Positions 15,378 to 23,250 of a stretch of 45,237 nucleotides of DNA are shown here, one piece after another (positions within the stretch are counted from its first letter, which is position 1; each line of letters starts with the position of its first letter). The notes beneath the pieces are model-generated. The model saw nothing but the letters and a program-made list of their open reading frames with translations, was not told where the DNA came from and made no database searches. This stretch comes from Nitrososphaerota archaeon (lineage in GTDB: Archaea > Thermoproteota > Nitrososphaeria > Nitrososphaerales > Nitrosopumilaceae). The stretch spans positions 1 to 45,237 of the forward strand of contig JAGWHQ010000012.1 of NCBI GenBank assembly GCA_028866655.1, in the 5' to 3' direction. A program made the position numbers and the translations under genes.

Positions 15378-15710
15378 TTAATAATCAGGACAAGTCTCTT
15401 CTCGGATCTTTCGATATCTCTGTTCCATTTGAGTTGCATGCTCTAGCACAGCATCAAAACCATACTTGTCCTTTGGAAAATACCATCTGATTCCCACCTT
15501 ATGCCCTATTCCATCCATATCGTAGATCATCCCTTTATCAGAAGAGACATTGTATTTTTCATCAATCGATCTTTCTTGCACAGTAAGACCGCGTTTAGTC
15601 TTGTCTTCCATAATGAGGTAGACAGGATCATCAAGTATTGCATAGAATATACCTTTTTTTAGAATTGGTAGTTCTTGACCTGTTTCGTTATTTTTCGATT
15701 GGGTTTCCAA
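15378..15710 (-). CDS. unknown 110-residue protein between sulfurtransferase and ferredoxin fusion
   Basis: I do not recognise the family. The protein is soluble, charged and probably beta-rich in its centre (KKGIFYAILDDPVYLIM, GHKVGIRWYFPKD) with a C-terminal helix (VLEHATQMEQRYRKIREE) and one cysteine near the end (C107, ETCPDY). Its start overlaps the end of the sulfurtransferase gene by 23 bp, and the ferredoxin fusion follows 37 bp later, so the three are probably one transcript. Position suggests a role in sulfur or iron-sulfur metabolism, but nothing in the sequence itself proves that. Confidence 0.6.
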   Translation of the reverse strand: METQSKNNETGQELPILKKGIFYAILDDPVYLIMEDKTKRGLTVQERSIDEKYNVSSDKGMIYDMDGIGHKVGIRWYFPKDKYGFDAVLEHATQMEQRYRKIREETCPDY

Positions 15711-16530
15711 TCATATTACCCCATTCAGTCCATGATCCGTCATAATTTCTAACTTGAGGATATCCAAGTAAATATTTTAGAACAAACCAAGTATGTGAAG
15801 ATCTTTCTCCAATTCTACAGTAACATATGACATCCTTGTCTGGTGTGACACCTTTTGTTTCATAAATTTTCTTTAGTTCTTCAACTGATTTGAAAGTACC
15901 ATCAGTGTCATTTACTGCACTAGCCCAAGGAATATTATTTGCATTTGGAATATGTCCACCTCTTTGAGCATGTTCCATAGGATATTCTGCAGGAGCAGTT
16001 ATTTCGCCTGAAAATTCTTTTGGTGAACGGACATCAACTAGAACTGTATCTTTCTTATCAAGTGCTCTTCTTACATCAAAGAGATAGGCACGTAATCCTT
16101 CATGTGGTGGTTGTGCAACATAGTTTGTTTTTTGTATTTGCGGTTCATCTTTTGTATAAGATCTATTTTCAATTTCCCATTTTTTTCTTCCACCATTCAT
16201 TATTTTGACATTCTCATGTCCATAATACTTGAATATCCAAAATACAAATGCGGCAAACCAATTATTGAAATCGCCATACAAGATAACTTCAGATTGTGTT
16301 GTTATCCCATTTCTTGATAGTAAATCCTCAAACTGTGATTTACTGATAATGTCTCTAGTTATTGGATCATTAATGTCTCGTTTCCACCAGATAAGACTGG
16401 CCCCCTGTAGATGTCCTGCTCTGTAAGCATTTTCAGGATCATAATCCACCTCTACAATTTTCAAAGAGTTGCCACCCAAATTCTTTGAGACTGTTTCTGT
16501 ATCAACTAAAACTTGTTGGGCATAATTCAT
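15688..16530 (-). CDS. tandem-rhodanese sulfurtransferase (thiosulfate/3-mercaptopyruvate type)
   Basis: The 280-residue protein has two rhodanese domains, as in thiosulfate and mercaptopyruvate sulfurtransferases. The N-terminal one (about 1-125) is inactive, with YGDFNNW where the active loop would be. The C-terminal one (145-280) carries the catalytic C238 in CYCRIGERSSHTW; the loop CRIGER is of the thiosulfate-type more than the mercaptopyruvate type (CGSGVT). Family role is transfer of sulfane sulfur to cyanide, thioredoxin or a biosynthetic acceptor. It heads a three-gene run with the 110-residue protein and the ferredoxin fusion. The minus strand has TATAAAAT centred about 41 bp before the ATG, giving a short leader. 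A paralogue lies at 17890-18648. Confidence 0.88.
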   Translation of the reverse strand: MNYAQQVLVDTETVSKNLGGNSLKIVEVDYDPENAYRAGHLQGASLIWWKRDINDPITRDIISKSQFEDLLSRNGITTQSEVILYGDFNNWFAAFVFWIFKYYGHENVKIMNGGRKKWEIENRSYTKDEPQIQKTNYVAQPPHEGLRAYLFDVRRALDKKDTVLVDVRSPKEFSGEITAPAEYPMEHAQRGGHIPNANNIPWASAVNDTDGTFKSVEELKKIYETKGVTPDKDVICYCRIGERSSHTWFVLKYLLGYPQVRNYDGSWTEWGNMIGNPIEK

Positions 16531-16567
16531 TTTGTCTCTATTACACTAAACTCAAAGGGTTCTTAAT

Positions 16568-16595
16568 ATTTTATACCCATCATATGCTTTTTAAG
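16568..16595. promoter_or_regulatory. divergent promoters of sulfurtransferase and NAD kinase
   Basis: On the plus strand TTTTTAAG (16588-16595) is centred 28 bp before the TTG start of NAD kinase, the leaderless distance, and supports that start. On the minus strand TATAAAAT (16568-16575) is about 41 bp before the ATG of the sulfurtransferase. The two boxes sit back to back in an 89-bp gap. Confidence 0.5.
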
Positions 16596-16619
16596 TGAAA
16601 TTAAAATCAGTAATTTCTA

Positions 16620-17435
16620 TTGGAGCTTCATAATGTTGCGCTCATAAGTAAAGTGGGTTCAAAAGAATCAGAAGATGCAGTAAAAAAAGTTGCAAAAAAA
16701 CTACTTGCAAAAAAAATTAAGGTATACACTGTTTCCCCGGTAAATGTAGATGGAGCTAAAAAAATCAACGATCTGGCAGATCTCAAGACTACAAAACTGG
16801 ATTTGACAATTACCCTAGGGGGAGATGGAACAACTCTACGAACTTTTAGAGATTTAGAAAACGAAGTTCCAAATCTTGCAATCAATGTAGGAGGAAACAG
16901 AGGCATACTATCAGAAATAACGCTTCCCCAAATTGATACGGCCATTGAACAAATTATCGCAGGCAAGATTTTTTTGGACAAGCGAACTAGAGTGGTTGCA
17001 TCTTGTGGAGGACAAGATTTTCCTCCAGCACTAAATGAAATCTACATCAACAGACAAAACTTGACAAAGACATCATTGTTTGAGATCAAGTTTCAAAGTG
17101 ATACAGTAACACAAAAAATGGATGGTGTTATTGTTGCAACTCCAAGCGGGTCAACTGGTCATTCATATTCTTTAGGAGGTCCAATTCTTCATGAAAGTTT
17201 AGATGTTCTCATAATAACACCAGTTGCTCCAGTCAACAAATTACCATCAATTGTAGTTCCTGATGAAAAAATTGAGATCATAAGTAATCATGATTCAAAC
17301 ATAATCATGGATGCTCAAGTTATCAAAACGGCTAGATTTGACGAAGTGATAACCATTAGAAAATACAAAAAACATGCTGTATTTGTAAGACTGAAAAAAC
17401 AAGGTCTGAGACAGATGAGTAAGCTTGGTTTCTAG
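16620..17435 (+). CDS. nadK: NAD kinase
   Basis: NAD kinase phosphorylates NAD(H) to NADP(H). The sequence shows the diagnostic GGDGTTLRTF (D69 in the GGDG motif), the NE-type motif LNEIYINR, and the glycine-rich second motif TPSGSTGHSYSLGGP followed by ITPVAP. The 271-residue length is usual for the family. The start is a TTG at 16620, supported by a TATA-like box 28 bp upstream and by the position of the first strand (LHNVALISKVG). The last 11 bases overlap the beginning of the Nob1 gene, so the two are probably co-transcribed. Confidence 0.93.
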   Translation: MELHNVALISKVGSKESEDAVKKVAKKLLAKKIKVYTVSPVNVDGAKKINDLADLKTTKLDLTITLGGDGTTLRTFRDLENEVPNLAINVGGNRGILSEITLPQIDTAIEQIIAGKIFLDKRTRVVASCGGQDFPPALNEIYINRQNLTKTSLFEIKFQSDTVTQKMDGVIVATPSGSTGHSYSLGGPILHESLDVLIITPVAPVNKLPSIVVPDEKIEIISNHDSNIIMDAQVIKTARFDEVITIRKYKKHAVFVRLKKQGLRQMSKLGF

Positions 17436-17943
17436 AATCTTAGATGCTACATCATTTTATGCCGGAGTACCATTTTCTTCACAAGAACAAGGATTTACAA
17501 CTCCTTTAGTTTTTGAAGAGATCAAACATATTAAAAAAAATCATGACGCAGTGCAAACTCTAATTGATGTAGGTAGATTAAAAATTATAGAGCCTGAAGA
17601 AAAATTTACTAGCATCATTTTGGAAAAATCAAAACAAACAGGAGATTTTTCAGAATTGTCAAAAGAAGACATATCAGTACTTGCATTATGTGCACAGTTA
17701 AACGGAGAATTAGTTACTGATGATTATACAGTATCAAATGTTGCAAGACACTTGAATTTCAAAGTCATTCCGATAATGACCAAGGGAATATCCAAGGTGT
17801 TGGACAGTGTGTATTCTTGTCCTGCTTGTAACAAGAACTTTGAGAAAATGACAGATTGTCCAATATGTGGAAGCAAATTAAGGAAAAAATCATCCAAGAG
17901 GAAGTCTTCTTCCAGCCCAGTCCGCAAAAGAGCCATCATATAG
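17425..17943 (+). CDS. nob1: rRNA maturation endonuclease Nob1 (PIN domain plus zinc ribbon)
   Basis: Nob1 makes the final cut at the 3' end of 16S rRNA. The N-terminal PIN domain starts ILDATSFYAGV with D7 as a metal ligand and continues to SKEDISVLALC and GELVTDDYTVSNVA, which hold the other acidic residues. A zinc ribbon follows with C132-x2-C135 and C145-x2-C148 (SCPACNKNFE, DCPICGSK). The C-terminal tail is rich in Lys, Arg and Ser and would bind RNA. The start is TTG at 17425, overlapping nadK by 11 bp. The tail is encoded on the strand opposite the C-terminus of the neighbouring sulfurtransferase over 54 bp, which may explain its simple composition. Confidence 0.88.
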   Translation: MVSRILDATSFYAGVPFSSQEQGFTTPLVFEEIKHIKKNHDAVQTLIDVGRLKIIEPEEKFTSIILEKSKQTGDFSELSKEDISVLALCAQLNGELVTDDYTVSNVARHLNFKVIPIMTKGISKVLDSVYSCPACNKNFEKMTDCPICGSKLRKKSSKRKSSSSPVRKRAII

Positions 17944-18648
17944 CTTTACGTTTTCATATCCAGCCAGCCGTAATTGGGTAAAAACATTTGATGCCCTATG
18001 ACCAAGTGCGCAATAACATACCAATTCTTTGTCTTTAGGTATTTGTTGTTCATCAAAAATCCTCAAGAGTTCATCTTTTTCTTTAAAGAGTAAGCCTTCC
18101 TCTCCCACACCATCAGTAAAGGGGAAAAGTATTGCATTTGGTATTTTACCTGCCATGAATTCTTGAAAAGATCTAGTATCAATAATGATAGATGTATCAA
18201 GTTTTTTGTAAAGTTCCTCTGCTTCAATTCTTATCAGAGAATTTATTTTTGGAACAAATGTAGCAACGGCAGGTTTTGTAATTTCTCTGGTAACTGGGAG
18301 GCCTTTCTTTTGCCAGGTAGCCATTCCAACATCAAGAATTTTTGTCTTTTCATGTCCAAAATATAAAAACGTCCAAGCTATTCTTGCAGCAGACGGATCT
18401 AAATACTCTCCATATATTATGACAGTCTTTGATTCATCAATTCCAAGCGAACCAAACAGAGTTGATGTTTGATCTTTCTCAATTACAAGATTTGCACCAT
18501 ACTGATTAGTTTTTACAACTTTTTCAATTCCCAAAGGTTGAGAATTTGGAATGTGAGCATAAGAATATGGAACATTTCCACGAGAATCCAATATTACAAG
18601 ATCAGGATCATTGTAATGTTCTGCCAACCATTGATAGGAAGATATCAA
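17890..18648 (-). CDS. second tandem-rhodanese sulfurtransferase
   Basis: This 252-residue paralogue also has an inactive N-terminal rhodanese domain (YGEYLDPSA in the loop position) and an active C-terminal one with C213 in CYCALGHRASN. It ends in the usual YDGSFADW...LPLG, which confirms that the frame is real down to its stop although it lies inside the end of nob1 on the other strand. The start is TTG at 18648 (MISSYQWLAEHYND), where family members begin. Acceptors are unknown; tRNA thiolation, iron-sulfur assembly and detoxification are the family options. It is transcribed alone or with the XPF nuclease gene upstream, 40 bp away. Confidence 0.88.
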   Translation of the reverse strand: MISSYQWLAEHYNDPDLVILDSRGNVPYSYAHIPNSQPLGIEKVVKTNQYGANLVIEKDQTSTLFGSLGIDESKTVIIYGEYLDPSAARIAWTFLYFGHEKTKILDVGMATWQKKGLPVTREITKPAVATFVPKINSLIRIEAEELYKKLDTSIIIDTRSFQEFMAGKIPNAILFPFTDGVGEEGLLFKEKDELLRIFDEQQIPKDKELVCYCALGHRASNVFTQLRLAGYENVKLYDGSFADWAGRRLPLG

Positions 18649-18688
18649 TTATTTGACTAGAATCAAGAGGACGTATTTGAATAATTGG

Positions 18689-19375
18689 TCACACATCATG
18701 TAATGTTTTTTGATCAGTCTTTTTTGCATCCTTGTTTTGTGTATCAAGTATTTTGCGTATCTTTTGAGCACGAGTCTCTCCCATCCCATTTATTTTTGAC
18801 AATTCTACAGACGATGCATTTAGTGAATTGCTAGTTGAACCAAATTTTTCCAACATTCGTGTAGCAAGTTTTTCTCCAACACCTGGCAAACTGCACAAAA
18901 TTGATAGTTGTTGTTGTTTGAGATTCCCAGATTTTCTAATTTTTTTAAGAAATGGTCCCTTTACTGCACCTTGTCTTGCACACATTGATATCAATAATTT
19001 AGCAGTATGTGATGCATTAGGAGTTGGGATTACAGGTATTTTAAAATCCAATACCACAGAAGACATTGCTCCATAGAATACCAAGGGGTTTTCTGTAATT
19101 TTGTCTATTTCATCAACATTTCCTTCTATTATAATTGCAGGATGCTCAAAGTGTTCTTTTAGTCTGCTACATTGGTCAAACAATCGCCCGTCAAAAACTG
19201 ATGATATGAAATCATTAACGCTTTTTCTTTCTACAATGGTTTCAGGTGCAACGATATAGTCTCCAACAGGTAAATTCATCATTTCCACTTTAACACCAAT
19301 TTGTTTTATAAGATCAGGAATTCCACTCTTTTTCTCCCTTTCATCAATTACCATTCGAAGATCTTCAATTTTCAT
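18689..19375 (-). CDS. XPF/ERCC4-type structure-specific nuclease (short archaeal form)
   Basis: The protein combines an ERCC4 nuclease domain (residues 1-140) with a tandem helix-hairpin-helix domain (155-215). The active site appears as IDERE (D11, E12) and VERKSVNDF (E49, R50, K51, D55), the ERKxxxD signature. The HhH pair reads SLPGVGEKLATRMLEKFGS and KINGMGETRAQKIRKIL. This is the helicase-less XPF form known from Crenarchaeota and Thaumarchaeota, which cuts 3' flaps and branched DNA and is often stimulated by PCNA. The last residues (KTDQKTLHDV) do not show a clear PIP box. The gene is downstream of the prefoldin beta gene on the same strand with a 27-bp gap. Confidence 0.92.
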   Translation of the reverse strand: MKIEDLRMVIDEREKKSGIPDLIKQIGVKVEMMNLPVGDYIVAPETIVERKSVNDFISSVFDGRLFDQCSRLKEHFEHPAIIIEGNVDEIDKITENPLVFYGAMSSVVLDFKIPVIPTPNASHTAKLLISMCARQGAVKGPFLKKIRKSGNLKQQQLSILCSLPGVGEKLATRMLEKFGSTSNSLNASSVELSKINGMGETRAQKIRKILDTQNKDAKKTDQKTLHDV

Positions 19376-19402
19376 TAAACCATTATGTTTCTGTAAAATA
19401 TT

Positions 19403-19801
19403 TTATTTAGGAGTATCTGTCTTTTGTTGTCCGGATGGTGGAGCGCCTGGACTTCTCAGCATTTCTCGTATCTTGGCTTCAGCTTCTTTGAGATTTTCTT
19501 TTATTCTAGTTTCTTGTTTGGACAAGACCGTAAGTCTTGTATTTGCAAGTTCCTTTTTTTCTTCAAGTTCTGAAACTAATATGGCCTTGGTAGATTTGAC
19601 AAGAATTGATCCTGCTGTTCTGTAAACAGTATCATCATCATTTGTTTTTTGTAGAACCTCAAGTGCTCGTTCAGTTTCCAAATGTTCTGATTCAAGATGT
19701 TGTTTCTGCATCATGATAGACTGGAGATTTTGTTGTAATTGTTGCATTCGACCAACTTGTTCTTGCAACCACGGAGGAATTTGTTGTTCGCCTGCAGACA
19801 T
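19403..19801 (-). CDS. pfdB: prefoldin subunit beta
   Basis: Prefoldin is a hexameric chaperone that passes unfolded proteins to the thermosome. The 132-residue sequence has two long heptad-rich helices (about 8-50 and 78-118) around a beta-hairpin linker with the family motif DDDTVYRTAGSILVKST. Length and order fit the beta type. The N-terminal PPWLQEQVGRMQQL is typical. It lies 23 bp after the Pcc1 gene in the exosome superoperon, as in other archaea. Confidence 0.92.
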   Translation of the reverse strand: MSAGEQQIPPWLQEQVGRMQQLQQNLQSIMMQKQHLESEHLETERALEVLQKTNDDDTVYRTAGSILVKSTKAILVSELEEKKELANTRLTVLSKQETRIKENLKEAEAKIREMLRSPGAPPSGQQKTDTPK

Positions 19802-19824
19802 GACTGTCTGACTAGCTGTTTTGT

Positions 19825-20067
19825 TTATATCTTTACCGATTCGATGGAATCATTACTTGTTTGTACAAGTCTCAAAGTAGAATTCAGATTTGCACGCAGA
19901 TGTGAAATTTCTTGTGCATCAATCGTGATTATAATTTTTTCATCAAGTGAAAAATTTGTCTTTGTTGGATTTTCGTCATAAAATTTGTTATCAGTTTCAA
20001 TAGAATGAAAAATTGATTTTGTTTTTTTCCCGGCAGAAATTTCTATTTTAGCATTATAGTTTGACAT
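19825..20067 (-). CDS. pcc1: KEOPS complex subunit Pcc1-like protein
   Basis: The 80-residue protein has the size and composition of Pcc1, the dimerising subunit of the KEOPS complex that makes the t6A modification of tRNA. It shows a strand-rich first half (AKIEISAG, KIIITIDAQEI) and the characteristic ending SHLRANLNSTLRLVQTSNDSIESV, where Pcc1 proteins have a helix with LRA.NS.LR. Its place between L37Ae and prefoldin beta is conserved in archaea and supports the call. The ATG overlaps the L37Ae stop by 14 bp. Confidence 0.8.
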   Translation of the reverse strand: MSNYNAKIEISAGKKTKSIFHSIETDNKFYDENPTKTNFSLDEKIIITIDAQEISHLRANLNSTLRLVQTSNDSIESVKI

Positions 20068-20269
20068 CGTATGCCAAACCAGCTACTTTAAAATTGCATT
20101 TTTTGCAAGCCCATATTCCTACTGCTTCTCTTCCAAATCTCTCAGAACCACACTCTGGACATTTTCTCTGTGCCTTTAGTTGTCTATGTACTGAAGTGTA
20201 TTTCTTTCTCGGTTTGAGACCATATTTTTGACCAAGTCCTTTGAGTGAAGCAGTTTTACTTTTTACCAT
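20054..20269 (-). CDS. rpl37ae: ribosomal protein eL43 (L37Ae)
   Basis: The 71-residue zinc-ribbon ribosomal protein has the pairs CPECGS and CKKC separated by the family spacer (ERFGREAVGIWA) and a basic N-terminus (KGLGQKYGLKPRKKY). Length is slightly short of the usual 80-90. It sits two bases behind Rrp42, forming part of the exosome superoperon, a gene order that links RNA degradation to ribosome assembly in many archaea. Confidence 0.93.
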   Translation of the reverse strand: MVKSKTASLKGLGQKYGLKPRKKYTSVHRQLKAQRKCPECGSERFGREAVGIWACKKCNFKVAGLAYDVKL

Positions 20270-20271
20270 TT

Positions 20272-21075
20272 CTACATCAACTTCTCAAATTGCTTCCTTA
20301 TTTTTCTTCCTACATCAAGTGCCATTTCAGAACACTGTAAAAGTTGTTCGGCAGTAAATCCATCACTTCCTCCCTTCTGCACAGCACAGATGTTGCCATC
20401 AGAATTTGTTGTAATTGTAATTCTTGCATCCATACAAGATTCTTCATCTTTGGTAGGATCAACAACAATATGATCACCAATTCTTGCCATGGTAACAGAC
20501 ACAGGCAGTGTCTTTATCGGAGGCTTGGATGTTACACCTTCAACAAGAACAGGTGCCTCATTTTGTATTTCATATTTTGGAACAGTACAAGAAAGGATAC
20601 CAGCTACAGATGCATAAGAGCATGCATCAAAAAGATTTCCACCAGAATCTATTACACTGCTGTCAATGAACATTCCAATGACAGATTTATCTTCAATTAG
20701 AACTAGTTTGTGTAAATCAATCATTTCAGTTTCACGTATTCCTCTATCAACAACTCGGGCAAGTTCTATGACTTCCTCATTTGGTGGTCCAGGTTCTGCA
20801 TTTGGATCTGCCAATGGTAAAATCTCTGCAGTACAGATTAGAATTCCCTTGTCTCCAAGATCTGGAAATGGTTTATCAGGTTGAATTTTTACACCAGTTA
20901 TAATTTCAGTATCTCCTAGCTTTACTCTAGCAGAACCATTAGCCTTTGGAATAACTCCGGTTTCAATAATTAATGGTCTTTGTTCATCAAGTGCCCTACC
21001 ATCAATTCTTTTTCCTGTCTTGAGGAGATCGAGTATTTTATCTCGTTTTAGTTGATCTAGTATTAGAGAATTCAA
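20272..21075 (-). CDS. rrp42: exosome complex component Rrp42
   Basis: Rrp42 is the catalytically inactive RNase PH-like subunit that alternates with Rrp41 in the exosome ring. The 267-residue protein shows GKRIDGRALDEQRPL near the N-terminus, GSARVKLGDTEIITGVK, the acidic PLADPNAEPGPPNEEVIEL insert and DPTKDEESCMDARITI, all typical of Rrp42. The start is TTG at 21075, two bases behind the Rrp41 stop, since no ATG is available before the first conserved helix. It works with Rrp41 and Rrp4 encoded directly upstream. Confidence 0.94.
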   Translation of the reverse strand: MNSLILDQLKRDKILDLLKTGKRIDGRALDEQRPLIIETGVIPKANGSARVKLGDTEIITGVKIQPDKPFPDLGDKGILICTAEILPLADPNAEPGPPNEEVIELARVVDRGIRETEMIDLHKLVLIEDKSVIGMFIDSSVIDSGGNLFDACSYASVAGILSCTVPKYEIQNEAPVLVEGVTSKPPIKTLPVSVTMARIGDHIVVDPTKDEESCMDARITITTNSDGNICAVQKGGSDGFTAEQLLQCSEMALDVGRKIRKQFEKLM

Positions 21076-21077
21076 TT

Positions 21078-21806
21078 TTATTGCTCACCGTTTTGAAAGT
21101 ATTTTTCCATTAATGCTTTTCGTTGAACTTCATAAACGCGTTTGCAACCTACTAGAGCAGTTTGCATGCATGTTTTGAATTCTTCTGGTTTTAGCATACC
21201 ATCAAGCTGCAAAAGTGTAATTTTTCCCATATTTGGCATCAATGCAACTGGCATATCGGCCTGTCCTTCTTGATCTTCTTCATTATTTACATCCAAGACT
21301 ATTCTGTCTGCAACCTTACCTGCAGCACAAGCAGATACCAAGTCGCGCATTGGGATACCTGCATCTGCAAGAGCAACAGCTGCTGCATCAAGTGCAGCAC
21401 ATCTAGAGCCACCATCTGCTTGAAGAACTTCAATGAATACATCGATTACAGTACGTGGATAGTCTTTTAGTATTACAGCAGGTTGTAATGCTTCTTTGAT
21501 AACTTTGGAAATCTCAATTTCTCTTCGTGAGGGAGCAGGATTCTTTCTTTCAGTTACAGAGAAAGGAGACATGTGATATCTACATCTAAGAATTCCAGAA
21601 TCTGGATTTGCCATATGTTTTGGATGAACATCTCTTGGGCCAAAGACACCAGCTAAAATTTTGTTCTTACCAAATTCAATATATGCAGAACCATCTGCAT
21701 TTTTTAGTACTCCAACTTTAATAGAGATATTTCTAAGCTCGTCTAATCTCCGTCCATCACATCTAATTCCATCTTCAGTCATTAATTGTGTCATTGTTTT
21801 CACCAT
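21078..21806 (-). CDS. rrp41: exosome complex component Rrp41, catalytic subunit
   Basis: Rrp41 is the phosphorolytic 3'-5' RNase subunit of the archaeal exosome. Landmarks are GIRCDGRRLDELRNISIKVG, RYHMSPFSVTERKNPAPSRR (RNA-binding arginines), LQADGGSRCAALDAAAVA (phosphate-binding GSR) and the catalytic-site GQADMPVAL with its Asp. Four in-frame starts are possible: TTG 21818 and ATG at 21806, 21794 and 21782. I chose 21806, which gives 242 residues and a lead of about ten residues before the conserved GIRCDGR. It overlaps the end of Rrp4 by about 30 bp. Confidence 0.94.
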   Translation of the reverse strand: MVKTMTQLMTEDGIRCDGRRLDELRNISIKVGVLKNADGSAYIEFGKNKILAGVFGPRDVHPKHMANPDSGILRCRYHMSPFSVTERKNPAPSRREIEISKVIKEALQPAVILKDYPRTVIDVFIEVLQADGGSRCAALDAAAVALADAGIPMRDLVSACAAGKVADRIVLDVNNEEDQEGQADMPVALMPNMGKITLLQLDGMLKPEEFKTCMQTALVGCKRVYEVQRKALMEKYFQNGEQ

Positions 21807-22479
21807 CTGGTACCCCAAGCATAGATTTGACTCTTTCAGTCAAATTCGGCGTATGCGCAAGGGCATCAATCATTTTCACTGCTTCTACTGCCTTTAATAA
21901 TCCCTCGGAATCTTCGCAGGATATTACTATCCATCCGTTTTGACCTATTGTTATAATTGCTTTAGTAGCCATTTCTATTGTTTGAATCATAGAACCTCGT
22001 TTACCGATCAATCTAGGTACTTTACTTGGAGATATAGTAACTAGTTCACCTGAATCAATTTTTCCAAGATCTCTGTCTTGTACTGTAAGAAGAGGATCTC
22101 TTGATCTATCAAAATTAGCAATTCTAGTTGCAACCAAATCACCAATATCGAGTCTTTGTTTTAGCTCATCTTTTGTAGGAGAATAATCCCTGCCAAAAAC
22201 ATCTTGAGCAGGTAAAAATCCAACAAAACATGAATTGATATCAAATTCCCAAGAAAGCGGCGAGGTTCCAATTACTTTTCCAATGACCAAGTCATTTGAC
22301 TTGGGCATATATCCTCCAGTGAGCGGAATTACTTTAACAGAATTTTCAAAAATTTCAGATATACCAACACATGTTGAAATCATCCTATCACCATCTTGAT
22401 ACACGTTTTGTTCAGGTCGTAGAGGCCCAGTTGCTATTACATCGCCTGGAATAACGTATCTTCTTTTTACATCCATCAT
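21775..22479 (-). CDS. rrp4: exosome complex component Rrp4 (S1 and KH domains)
   Basis: Rrp4 forms part of the RNA-binding cap on the exosome ring. The order is an N-terminal domain (RYVIPGDVIATGPL), an S1 domain (about 65-140, with GDLVATRIANFDRSRDPLLT) and a KH domain (SPSKVPRLIGKRGSMIQTIE, GQNGWIVI). It is 234 residues, full length. The start ATG-ATG at 22479/22476 overlaps the SBDS stop as ATGA. The C-terminus (GVPDGENNDTIND) runs into the start of rrp41. Confidence 0.94.
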   Translation of the reverse strand: MMDVKRRYVIPGDVIATGPLRPEQNVYQDGDRMISTCVGISEIFENSVKVIPLTGGYMPKSNDLVIGKVIGTSPLSWEFDINSCFVGFLPAQDVFGRDYSPTKDELKQRLDIGDLVATRIANFDRSRDPLLTVQDRDLGKIDSGELVTISPSKVPRLIGKRGSMIQTIEMATKAIITIGQNGWIVISCEDSEGLLKAVEAVKMIDALAHTPNLTERVKSMLGVPDGENNDTIND

Positions 22480-23165
22480 TTTGAAACCTCAATAGAAGCA
22501 GTACCTTTTGTTACAGAACCTAACCTATCCATTACATTTGCCCTTGCCGCCGCCGGTATATCTAGTATTACTTTGAGTGCACCGTTTGCTTGCCATTCTT
22601 CTTTTTTCAAAGTTCCAAATGACTTTAAGACAGAATAAGATTGGGCTGCAAATTGTGCCGGCACTAGAATTTCAAGAAGCATGTTTTCAGATTTTAATGG
22701 AATTATGGAACGAAGTTGTTCAATTATTTCTTTGATCTGCTCATCAGTATTTTTGAAAGGATCAACTGACACTCTTGCGTCATCCATAGCTTGTTCTATT
22801 CGAAGCGGTGGATGTGGCAAATGTGATCTTGGATCAACATAGGTTTTTGAGATAAAGTCAACTATCTGTTTACGTTTTTCAGAGACCATCTTTCTTCGTT
22901 GATCTGTAGTAAGATTCAGATCTCCTTTTTGAAGCATTATAGTTGCAACTGCAGTTGCATCTGCGGTTTTGAATGCCTTCATTAGTTTCTCAGTAGATGC
23001 CCTTGTACCTTTACTAGAATCAGAATAAATCTCATCTGAGATCAAGACACCAGAGATATCCTTGCGCTTGCCTAACTTGAACTCTAGGGCAGGATCTGGT
23101 TTTACCAATATCTCAAATTTTTCGCCTTCTACTGAAAATCTGACAATTGTTACTTTAGTATCCAT
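22476..23165 (-). CDS. sbds: ribosome maturation protein SBDS (SDO1)
   Basis: SBDS promotes release of the anti-association factor aIF6 from the large subunit. The sequence shows the N-terminal domain (VEGEKFEILVKPDPALEFKLG), then LMKAFKTADATAVATIMLQKGDLNLTTDQRR, the middle helical domain with YVDPRSHLPHPPLRIEQAM, and the ferredoxin-like C-terminal domain. I chose ATG 23165 over the upstream in-frame ATG 23180: it gives the usual N-terminus (MDTKVTIVRF) and lies about 30 bp behind the TATA-like box, so the transcript would be nearly leaderless. It heads the superoperon SBDS, Rrp4, Rrp41, Rrp42, L37Ae, Pcc1, prefoldin beta. Confidence 0.94.
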   Translation of the reverse strand: MDTKVTIVRFSVEGEKFEILVKPDPALEFKLGKRKDISGVLISDEIYSDSSKGTRASTEKLMKAFKTADATAVATIMLQKGDLNLTTDQRRKMVSEKRKQIVDFISKTYVDPRSHLPHPPLRIEQAMDDARVSVDPFKNTDEQIKEIIEQLRSIIPLKSENMLLEILVPAQFAAQSYSVLKSFGTLKKEEWQANGALKVILDIPAAARANVMDRLGSVTKGTASIEVSK

Positions 23166-23190
23166 AATTGAGGTAATCATGCTCAGTATT

Positions 23191-23200
23191 TATCTATAAA
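23191..23200 (-). promoter_or_regulatory. TATA-like box of the SBDS/exosome operon
   Basis: The minus strand reads TTTATAGATA, centred about 30 bp before the ATG at 23165 and 15 bp before the alternative ATG at 23180. The distance favours the downstream start. Confidence 0.45.
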
Positions 23201-23250
23201 GAAAAACTCGCTAGATTTTTATTTGGAATTTCAGTCCTTTTTCGTAAGAT

